From Acidobacteriota bacterium (GTDB taxonomy: Bacteria; Acidobacteriota; Blastocatellia; Pyrinomonadales; Pyrinomonadaceae): DNA of 15,391 bases. Numbering within the stretch: the first letter of the stretch is position 1; every line of letters starts with the position of its first letter. Location of the stretch: contig JACCRD010000066.1 of the NCBI GenBank assembly GCA_013813755.1, positions 1-15,391 on the forward strand, given 5' to 3'. The position numbers and the translations under genes were made by a program. A model generated the notes under the pieces. That model made no database searches, was not told the DNA's origin, and was given only the letters and a program-made list of their open reading frames with translations. Of this stretch, positions 6,809-14,094 are shown one piece after another.

Positions 6809-9800
6809 ATGCAGAAAGGATTCGCAAAATTTTTCAGCAGTTTGCTTTGTTGTATGGCGATTTTAACTTTTGCTACGATCGCTGACGCGCAATTCAGAGC
6901 CGCTTTGCAGGGAAGCGTCACCGACGCGAGCGGCGCGGTCGTTCCCGGCGCAAACGTCACTTTGACCAGTAATGAAACCCAACGCAGCCAGCAAACTGTA
7001 ACCAGTGATGACGGGTTTTATCGTTTCTCAAATCTCGCGCCCGGCAATTATTCGTTGACGGTCGAGCAAGCCAATTTCAAAAAACAAGTCGTCGAAAATG
7101 TCTCGGTTGCCGCTGAAAACGTCCAGGGTTTGGACGTCGCCTTAGCCGCCGGAGGTGTTTCGGAAACGGTTACGGTCACTGATGAAGCGGCACCGCTTGA
7201 GACTGAGGATGCCAATATTAGAAATACCCTCTCGAACGAAGAAATTTTGCGTCTGCCGCAAGTCGGGCGCGACCCGTATGAATTAGCGCGTTTAACGCCG
7301 GGAGTTTTCGGCAATGGTGCGCGAGGCGCGGGTGGCGGTGCGGTCGGGCTTCCGAATTCAACCGGTCCGGGCGGTTCAAACAACTCAATCTTCCAGACTG
7401 AAAATCAAGTTCAAATTTCGGCAAACGGGCAAAGGACTTCGGCAAATAATTTTCAAATCGACGGCGTGAGCGTCAACAGTCAAACTTTCGGCGGCGGCGC
7501 GGTGATTACGCCCAGCCAGGAATCGGTTAAGGAAGTTTCAATTTCTTCGAGTTCCTATTCGGCAGAAGACGGACGAAATTCCGGCGCGGTTGTCAAAGTC
7601 GTCAGCCAGAACGGAACCAACGATTTTCACGGAAGCGCGTTTTTCAAATATAACGATCCGAAATTCAACGCCTTTAACAAATACCCGAACAGAGCGGAGC
7701 GTGTCGAAAACCTAGTGCGTCAATACGGCGGCAGCTTCGGCGGACCGCTTCCATTTTTAAGTTTTGGCGAAGGCGGTCCGACGGCGACCAGCGGCAAAGA
7801 CAAACTGTTTTTCTTTTTTGCTTATGAAGGTCTAAAAACTGGTTCGAGCAATACTTACAGAGCTTTTATCGAAACAGCGGAATATCGAAACCTCGTTCGC
7901 ACGCTGCGACCGAACAGCGTTACGGCGCAGGTTTTCAGAACGCCCGGACTTGAACCGCGAATCTCGTCGCTGATTCCCACAACTTGTTCGGCTGCCGGAT
8001 TTGGAGCTGACCGATGCCGGGAAGTGAGCGGCGGACTTGATATCGGCTCGATTACCGGAACGCAAAACGTTTATCTGCCGCTCGGCGGCGGAGTCGGCAA
8101 ATCGGACATCGGCGGCGGTTTTGACGGCATCGCCGATATTCAGCAGGCTAATTTATCAAACCAAAACTCATTTCGAGGAAATCAGTTTTTCACGCGAATT
8201 GACGCCAACGTCACCGATAAAGACAGTGTCGCCGTTTCAACCTTTTTCACTCCGACGCTGAGTAACGGAACGGACACCGGCGGGCGCAGCCGTCCGATTG
8301 GGGATTTGATTTCCGACCGGCTCAGTTATTCGGTTGCGGTGATTTATAACCGCGCTATTTCGACGACGATGTTTAACCAGGCGCGTTTCAATTACAGCGG
8401 ATTTTCGTTTAACGAAGTTGAATCGAATCCGCTCGGAAATTTTGGTATTCCGCGCATTGAAGTCGAAGGTCTTCCTTTCGACCGCATCAGATTCGGCGCG
8501 CCGCAGGGTGAAAACACGCCGGGTATTTTCTCGGAGAAGAGTGTTGACTTTAATAATACTTTTAACTGGGTTTTAGGCAATCACGCGCTCAAATTCGGCG
8601 CCCAGGCGCGGCTCGATTTTAACGGCAACAGCATTATCGGCGGAGCGCGTCCGGTTTACAGTTTTGTCGGACTCTTTAATCTGGCAAATGACACACCGAT
8701 TTTTGAAGGCATCAATGCCAACCCGATAACGGGCGCACCGGCGGATGCGGCGCGAAAATATAGAACAAACGATTTTGCCTTTTTTGTGCAGGATGATTGG
8801 AAGGTAAAACCGAACCTAACCTTGAATTTAGGTTTACGCTACGAATATTTTCCACCGATCAACGACGAGAATAATCAGCAGAGCAACATCATTTTAGGTC
8901 CGAACGGATTGGTTGATGCGAAAGTTCAGGTCGTTGACCAGTTGTTCAAACCGGACAGAAACAACTTCGGACCGCAAATTGGTTTTGCTTACAGTCCGGG
9001 CTTGTTCAAGGACAAAGCCGTTCTGCGCGGCGGTTTCGGCATCGGCTACAATCGTATCCCGAATGTAGTGTTTATCAATTCGCGCGGCAATCCACCGTTC
9101 TTTTCACGATTTGGTATCTGCTGCGGAACGGCATCGACCGATTTTGGAAGTCCTTTTGCCGGCGGTCAAATTCTTTACGCGCTGGGCAGCAGCCGTTCAC
9201 CGAACAGTTTTCCGGCTAATCCGCGTTTAGGCGGCGGAATTAATCCGGCGACCGGCGCGCCATTTAACGGATCGGTGGAAATTTACGGCTCGACGGAAGA
9301 ACAGCCGAATGCGCAAAGTTTCCGCTATTCGCTGGAAACACAATATCAATTGCCGTCGAGGTTGACTGCGACGATTGGTTATCAAGGCAGCCAAACCAAA
9401 AACCTGATTCGTTTGGTTAATCAAAACTTTATATTTGCCCAAACCAATCCGGCGTTTAATGCCGTGTTTCTTCCGACACCCGACGTTGAATCCAAATACA
9501 ACGCTTTACTGGCAACTCTCGAACGCCGTTTTGCCAATGGGTTTCAGGTTCAGGCAAATTACCGATTTGCCAAGAGTATGGACAACTTATCGAACGAAGG
9601 TCCCGGTTTTGTGACCAACCAGACTTACCCGGTTGATAATGAAACAGAATATGGTCCTTCAGATTTTGATGTTCGACATAATCTAAACGTATTCGGACTT
9701 TGGGATTTACCGATTTTCCGCAAGCGCAATGACATAATCGGAACCATTTTCGGCGGTTTCCAAATCAGCGGAATTGTAACGTGGCACACCGGATTTCCGT

Positions 9801-10342
9801 GGACTCCGGTCATTGGCGGTCAGGGAATTCGTTCGGCGAGCGGCGCTGAATTCGGTCCTTTCCGTCCAACTGCATATTCGGGCGGCAATGGAACCTCTAC
9901 TTCCAACGAAACATTTCTCAACGGAAACGGTAATTTTACGGGAAGTTTTATTCCGGGTGCCAACTGTGTCAATACTCCCGGAGGCTGCAACACGATTTTT
10001 CGAACAACTCTTAACAGAAATGCCGCCGGTCAAGCAAATTTTCTGCTTAATCCGCCGGGAATCGGTCGCAACAGCTTCCGCGGTCCACGCTATTTTTCAA
10101 CCGATTTGAGCGTTTCCAAGAGATTCAATTTGCCAAAAGGTCTGCGCCTCAGCGAAACGACGGGTTTAGATTTGCGGGCTAATTTCTTTAATGTTTTTAA
10201 CAATCTGAATCTGCTTCCGTTTGGTTTTGCTTCCGACAGCACACGAATTAACAATGGTGATCAGCCAAATCCAAATTTCGGCAGAGCCACCGGCGGACTT
10301 TCCGGGCGAGTAATCGAACTGCAGGCAAGATTCAGTTTCTAA
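6809..10342 (+). CDS. TonB-dependent receptor with N-terminal carboxypeptidase-regulatory domain (Oar-like)
   Basis: A 1,177-residue outer-membrane receptor. A signal peptide (1-27, ending IADA before Q28) is followed by a carboxypeptidase-regulatory-like Ig fold (about 30-112: LQGSVTDASGAVVPGANVTL, then DDGFYRFSNLAPGNYSLTV). A plug domain follows from about 120 (LSNEEILRLPQVGRDPYELARLTPGV, then NNFQIDGVSVNS). The rest is a large beta-barrel with many aromatic strand motifs (FFVQDDWKVKPNLTLNLGLRYEYFPP) and a C-terminal phenylalanine, as expected for BAM-assembled barrels. Such receptors import large ligands such as oligosaccharides using TonB energy, and they are abundant in Acidobacteriota. 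No SusD-like lipoprotein accompanies it, so it is not a classic SusCD pair, and no clear TonB box was found. GGAGGT lies seven bases before the ATG. Its promoter carries two operator-like boxes next to a LacI-family gene, and the enzyme gene follows, suggesting that a glucan-derived oligosaccharide is the ligand. Confidence 0.93.
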   Translation: MQKGFAKFFSSLLCCMAILTFATIADAQFRAALQGSVTDASGAVVPGANVTLTSNETQRSQQTVTSDDGFYRFSNLAPGNYSLTVEQANFKKQVVENVSVAAENVQGLDVALAAGGVSETVTVTDEAAPLETEDANIRNTLSNEEILRLPQVGRDPYELARLTPGVFGNGARGAGGGAVGLPNSTGPGGSNNSIFQTENQVQISANGQRTSANNFQIDGVSVNSQTFGGGAVITPSQESVKEVSISSSSYSAEDGRNSGAVVKVVSQNGTNDFHGSAFFKYNDPKFNAFNKYPNRAERVENLVRQYGGSFGGPLPFLSFGEGGPTATSGKDKLFFFFAYEGLKTGSSNTYRAFIETAEYRNLVRTLRPNSVTAQVFRTPGLEPRISSLIPTTCSAAGFGADRCREVSGGLDIGSITGTQNVYLPLGGGVGKSDIGGGFDGIADIQQANLSNQNSFRGNQFFTRIDANVTDKDSVAVSTFFTPTLSNGTDTGGRSRPIGDLISDRLSYSVAVIYNRAISTTMFNQARFNYSGFSFNEVESNPLGNFGIPRIEVEGLPFDRIRFGAPQGENTPGIFSEKSVDFNNTFNWVLGNHALKFGAQARLDFNGNSIIGGARPVYSFVGLFNLANDTPIFEGINANPITGAPADAARKYRTNDFAFFVQDDWKVKPNLTLNLGLRYEYFPPINDENNQQSNIILGPNGLVDAKVQVVDQLFKPDRNNFGPQIGFAYSPGLFKDKAVLRGGFGIGYNRIPNVVFINSRGNPPFFSRFGICCGTASTDFGSPFAGGQILYALGSSRSPNSFPANPRLGGGINPATGAPFNGSVEIYGSTEEQPNAQSFRYSLETQYQLPSRLTATIGYQGSQTKNLIRLVNQNFIFAQTNPAFNAVFLPTPDVESKYNALLATLERRFANGFQVQANYRFAKSMDNLSNEGPGFVTNQTYPVDNETEYGPSDFDVRHNLNVFGLWDLPIFRKRNDIIGTIFGGFQISGIVTWHTGFPWTPVIGGQGIRSASGAEFGPFRPTAYSGGNGTSTSNETFLNGNGNFTGSFIPGANCVNTPGGCNTIFRTTLNRNAAGQANFLLNPPGIGRNSFRGPRYFSTDLSVSKRFNLPKGLRLSETTGLDLRANFFNVFNNLNLLPFGFASDSTRINNGDQPNPNFGRATGGLSGRVIELQARFSF

Positions 10343-10383
10343 ATCTAATGGAAAGAAACATTTTTTAGAAATTGAAACCCAAA

Positions 10384-10421
10384 AAAGACACGGAAAATTC
10401 TGATAATTTCTCCGTGTCTTT
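10384..10421 (+). terminator. Hairpin terminator after the receptor gene
   Basis: An 11-bp perfect stem, AAAGACACGGA (10384-10394) with TCCGTGTCTTT (10411-10421), can extend inward through AAATT/AATTT. It lies 42 bases after the receptor stop. The downstream T-tract is short, but the upstream A-run pairs with it to give a U-containing 3' side. The first of two stacked hairpins. Confidence 0.7.
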
Positions 10422-10456
10422 ACACAAAATTTATCTATCAGTTTCCGAAATGTTTT

Positions 10457-10500
10457 GCGTTCTCAAAACGTCCAATACTTTTATTGAGAATGCTTTTTTT
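10457..10500 (+). terminator. Second rho-independent terminator, just before the enzyme gene
   Basis: GCGTTCTCAA (10457-10466) pairs with TTGAGAATGC (10484-10493) over 10 bp with one G-U pair. Seven T residues (10494-10500) follow directly. This is a textbook intrinsic terminator on the plus strand and ends only 39 bases before the ATG of the glycosidase gene. It could be a second stop for receptor transcription or an attenuator in a longer enzyme leader. Confidence 0.75.
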
Positions 10501-10504
10501 GTCA

Positions 10505-10520
10505 TGACTTAAAATAGTCA
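10505..10520. promoter_or_regulatory. Perfect inverted repeat before the enzyme gene
   Basis: TGACTTAAAATAGTCA has 5-bp arms (TGACT/AGTCA) around TAAAAT, which could serve as a -10 element. It overlaps GTCATGAC (10501-10508), itself a palindrome. It lies between the second terminator and the start codon, a place for a regulator to bind or a promoter core. It lacks the CG centre of the LacI-type boxes, so a different regulator would be involved. No well-spaced -35 box was found. Confidence 0.35.
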
Positions 10521-10539
10521 CTGAATTAAGGCAGAAATT

Positions 10540-13500
10540 ATGCAATTGAGTAAAACAAGTGTATTTCTACTTTCATTTTTGCTGTTCGTTTTTATTTTTC
10601 CAATTTCAGCACAGAGAAAACAAGCGGATGTTGAAAGAAAAATTAATACTTTGCTGGTAAAAATGACTCTGGCGGAAAAACTCGGGCAGCTTCAGCAGCT
10701 TGACGGCGAAGCTAACGGGCGTTTTCGTCCCGAACATCTGGAACTTGCTAAAAAAGGTCTGCTCGGTTCGACTTTGAATGTGCGCGGAGCAAAGCAAACC
10801 AATGAATTGCAACGTGCCGCGGTTGAACAATCGAGATTGAAAATTCCGATCCTTTTTGGATTTGACGTGATTCACGGTTATCGCACGCTGTTTCCGATTC
10901 CTTTGGGCGAAACGGCAAGTTGGGATTTGCAGGCGGCGGAAAAATCTGCGCACATTGCCGCGCAGGAAGCACGTTCTGCCGGTGTCCATTGGACATTCGC
11001 GCCAATGGTCGATATTGCGCGTGATCCGCGCTGGGGCAGAATTATGGAAGGCGCGGGCGAAGACGTTTTTCTCGGCGGGGAAATGGCGAAGGCTCGCGTT
11101 CGCGGTTTTCAGGGCACGGATTTCAGCGCGCTTGACCGCGTGATGGCGTGCGCGAAACATTTTGCCGGTTACGGCGCGGCGGAAGGTGGGCGCGATTACA
11201 ACACGGTTGATATGAGCGAGCGGACTTTGCGCGAAATTTATCTGCCGCCGTTTAAAGCGGCGAAAGATGCCGGTGCGGGCTCGTTTATGACTTCGTTCAA
11301 TACTTTGAACGGCGTTCCGGCAACGGCAAATCCGTTTTTACTTCGTCAAATTTTGCGCCAGGAATGGAAGTTTGACGGTCTGGTCGTCAGCGATTATACA
11401 TCTGTCAAAGAATTGATAAATCACGGCGTCGCTCGCAATGAATCCGAAGCCGCGCACATTTCTTTGAACGCCGGGACTGATATGGAAATGGTCAGTCGTT
11501 CCTTCAATCAACACGGCGCGGAGCTTGTTAAAGCCGGCAAAGTTCCTCTGAAAACGATTGATGATGCCGTAAGAAACGTGCTGCGCGTCAAATTCAAGCT
11601 CGGGCTTTTTGAAAATCCATACATTGACGAGAATTTAGAAAAAAGCACGATCAAGAAACCCGAATTTTTACAGGCGGCGCGGGAAATTACTGCTAAATCT
11701 TTTGTGTTGCTCAAGAATGAACGCGAAACTTTGCCGATCAATAAGAGCATTAAGAAGATCGCGGTGGTCGGCGCGCTTGCCGATGATAAGGCGAATACGC
11801 TTGATTGGTGGGCAGGCGACGCCAAGGCGGAAGATTCGATCACCGTTCTTGAAGGCGTTCGCCAAAAATTGGGGGCAAACGCGAAGATTCGATTTGAAAA
11901 AGGCTGCGAACTTGTTTGCGACAGCGACAAAGATTTTGTAAAAGCATCCGATGCGGCAAAAGATTCAGATTTTACGATTCTGTTCGTCGGTGAAACACGT
12001 GAAATCAGCGGCGAAGCAGCATCGCGTTCAAATTTAGATTTGCCCGGAAAGCAGCTTGATTTGGTCAAGGCAATACACAAAACCGGTAAGCCATACGTTG
12101 TTGTTTTAAAAAACGGCAGACCTTTGACAATTAATTGGCTGGCGGAAAATTCTCCGGCAATTCTGGAAACGTGGCATTCGGGGACGATGGGAGGCGCGGC
12201 GATTGCCGACGTTTTATTTGGGGACGCGAATCCGAGCGGCAAATTGCCCGTTACATTTCCGCGAAACGTCGGGCAGATTCCGATTGCATACAATTCTCTG
12301 CCGACGGGAAGACCGCTCGAACCCGAAAACCGGTACACTTCAAAATATTTGGACGTGGCGAACACGCCGCTTTATCCATTTGGTTTTGGTTTGAGCTACA
12401 CCGAGTTCAAGATCAGCAATTTGCGGCTTGATCGAACTCAAATCAAAGCAGGCGAAAACATTAAAGTCAGCGTCGAGGTCGAAAATGTCGGAGGGCGCGA
12501 TGGAACCGAAGTCGTTCAACTTTACCTCCGCGATTTGGTGGCGAGCGTTTCGCGTCCCATCAAGGAATTGAAAGATTTTCGGAGAATTGCGTTGAGAAGA
12601 GGCGAAAAGCGAACAGTCGAATTCGTTCTAACGCCGGAAAAATTAGGTTTTCTCAACCGCGATATGAAGTTCACAGTTGAGGACGGAGATTTCAAAGTTT
12701 TTATCGGCAACAGTTCCGAAGGCGGCTTAGAAGGCACATTCACGGTTGGAAAATTGCCAATCGCGGAAAAAAAAACTAAATTAGCCGATGCGCCGCGCGT
12801 TTTTAACGAGAAGTTGCCGGACAAAGCGATTCCGGCAGCAAAAATCAGCCCGACAGATGAAGTTTTTTTAGAAGACCTAACGCGAAAAACCTTCCGCTTT
12901 TTTTGGGAGCAGTCCGACCCGAAGACAGGACTAACCGTTGACCGCGCTCGCGCCGACGGCTCGATGCTTCCGCCAGATCACAAAAGTTACAACATTGCCA
13001 GTTCCGCCGCCACCGGATTTGCCTTGACAAGTTTGTGCGTTGCCGCCGAAAGAAAATGGGTTACACCAAACGAAGCCCGAACTCGCGCCCGGACAACGCT
13101 CAAATTTTATGCCGAACGCGCCTTGCATAAAAATGGTTGGTTTTATCACTGGATGGATAAAACGACGGGCGAAAGGCGTTGGAACAGTGAAGTTTCTTCA
13201 ATCGATACGGCAATTGTGCTTGGTGGAGTTCTAAGCGTCAAGCAATGTTTCGCAGGTGACGCGGAAATCGTAAAACTTGCCAACCAAATTTATGAGCGTG
13301 TGGATTTCAGGTGGATGCTTAACGGACATCAACATTTGCTTTCGCACGGCTGGCGACCGGAAAAGGGTTTTTTGCCGACGCGCTGGGATACTTACAGCGA
13401 ACACGCTTTGCTTTATTTTTTAGCTATCGGTTCGCCCACTTTTCCGATTTCTCCAGAATCCTGGTATGCGTGGCGGCGCGATTTTGTAACTTATGGCGGA

Positions 13501-14049
13501 TATAAATATTTAGCCGGAGACACGCCGCTTTTTATCCATCAATTTTCGCAAGCCTGGCTCGATTTGCGTGGGCGGCGCGAAAGTCGATTATCGAAAATAA
13601 ATTATTATGACAATTCTATCGCTGCCACTCGCGCTCATCGACAGTTTTTTATTGACATCTCGAAAGAATTTCCGACATACTCTTCAAACATTTGGGGTTT
13701 GACGGCTTCCGACAGCCAAAACGGTTACGTCGCCTGGGGGGCGCCGCCGCGTCCGACATCTTTAGACGGAACGGTTGTGCCGTGCGCGGCGGCAGGCTCC
13801 TTGATGTTTACGCCTGATATTTCGCTGGCGGCTCTGCGCGAGATGAAGAACAAGTATGGCGAAAAAATTTATCAGTATTACGGATTTGTTGACGCCTTCA
13901 ATCCAAAAACCAATTGGACAGATACCGATGTGATCGGAATTGATTTGGGAATAACCTTGCTCAGCGCAGAAAATTTGCGAAGCGGCAACGTGTGGTTTTG
14001 GTTTATGCGAAATCCTGAAATACAATATGCGCTTCGTCAGGCTTTTTAG
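10540..14049 (+). CDS. Exported GH3 beta-glucosidase fused to a GH144-type endo-beta-1,2-glucanase domain
   Basis: A 1,169-residue two-enzyme fusion. A signal peptide (1-24, ISA before Q25, no lipobox) sends it to the periplasm or outside. The GH3 N-domain (about 30-350) shows FGFDVIHG (106-113), RDPRWGR (161-167), KHFAGYG (206-212) and the nucleophile in VVSDY (Asp285; SDW in most relatives). The GH3 C-domain (about 390-610) has the likely acid/base in SGEAASRS (Glu492). An Fn3-like domain (about 635-735, EVVQLYLRD at 657-665) ends a complete BglX-like enzyme of about 735 residues. After a linker, residues about 774-1165 form a 'glycoamylase-like' (Pfam PF10091) domain of GH144 type: HWMDKTTGERRWNSEVSSID, HGWRPEKGFLPTRWDTYSEH, FIHQFSQAWLDLRG, NIWGLTASDSQNGY, YGFVDAFNP. 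Candidate acidic catalytic residues include Asp873, Glu884 and Asp889. GH144 cuts beta-1,2-glucan; GH3 partners cut sophorose-type products to glucose. A weak AAGG precedes the ATG by eight bases. Confidence 0.9.
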   Translation: MQLSKTSVFLLSFLLFVFIFPISAQRKQADVERKINTLLVKMTLAEKLGQLQQLDGEANGRFRPEHLELAKKGLLGSTLNVRGAKQTNELQRAAVEQSRLKIPILFGFDVIHGYRTLFPIPLGETASWDLQAAEKSAHIAAQEARSAGVHWTFAPMVDIARDPRWGRIMEGAGEDVFLGGEMAKARVRGFQGTDFSALDRVMACAKHFAGYGAAEGGRDYNTVDMSERTLREIYLPPFKAAKDAGAGSFMTSFNTLNGVPATANPFLLRQILRQEWKFDGLVVSDYTSVKELINHGVARNESEAAHISLNAGTDMEMVSRSFNQHGAELVKAGKVPLKTIDDAVRNVLRVKFKLGLFENPYIDENLEKSTIKKPEFLQAAREITAKSFVLLKNERETLPINKSIKKIAVVGALADDKANTLDWWAGDAKAEDSITVLEGVRQKLGANAKIRFEKGCELVCDSDKDFVKASDAAKDSDFTILFVGETREISGEAASRSNLDLPGKQLDLVKAIHKTGKPYVVVLKNGRPLTINWLAENSPAILETWHSGTMGGAAIADVLFGDANPSGKLPVTFPRNVGQIPIAYNSLPTGRPLEPENRYTSKYLDVANTPLYPFGFGLSYTEFKISNLRLDRTQIKAGENIKVSVEVENVGGRDGTEVVQLYLRDLVASVSRPIKELKDFRRIALRRGEKRTVEFVLTPEKLGFLNRDMKFTVEDGDFKVFIGNSSEGGLEGTFTVGKLPIAEKKTKLADAPRVFNEKLPDKAIPAAKISPTDEVFLEDLTRKTFRFFWEQSDPKTGLTVDRARADGSMLPPDHKSYNIASSAATGFALTSLCVAAERKWVTPNEARTRARTTLKFYAERALHKNGWFYHWMDKTTGERRWNSEVSSIDTAIVLGGVLSVKQCFAGDAEIVKLANQIYERVDFRWMLNGHQHLLSHGWRPEKGFLPTRWDTYSEHALLYFLAIGSPTFPISPESWYAWRRDFVTYGGYKYLAGDTPLFIHQFSQAWLDLRGRRESRLSKINYYDNSIAATRAHRQFFIDISKEFPTYSSNIWGLTASDSQNGYVAWGAPPRPTSLDGTVVPCAAAGSLMFTPDISLAALREMKNKYGEKIYQYYGFVDAFNPKTNWTDTDVIGIDLGITLLSAENLRSGNVWFWFMRNPEIQYALRQAF

Positions 14050-14094
14050 TGTATAAAATTAAATTCAATCAAAAGTACTCGGCAAAACTAATTT

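Noticed and set aside
6685..6885. Short plus-strand frame running from the leader into the receptor gene.
   Set aside because: It begins at a TTG without a ribosome site and overlaps the strongly supported receptor start and signal peptide in another frame.
6809..10342. Calling the receptor SusC.
   Set aside because: There is no SusD partner, and the plug and N-terminal domain match the Oar-like/carboxypeptidase-regulatory receptors instead.
11508..12365. 285-codon open frame on the minus strand within the GH3 part.
   Set aside because: It lies opposite well-supported GH3 motifs, its translation resembles no family I recognise, and it has no ribosome site or gap. It is a shadow of the real coding frame.
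12859..14049. Reading the C-terminal domain as a starch-acting glucoamylase because the Pfam family is called glycoamylase-like.
   Set aside because: The name is historical. The motif set matches the bacterial family whose characterised members cut beta-1,2-glucan, not GH15 glucoamylases.
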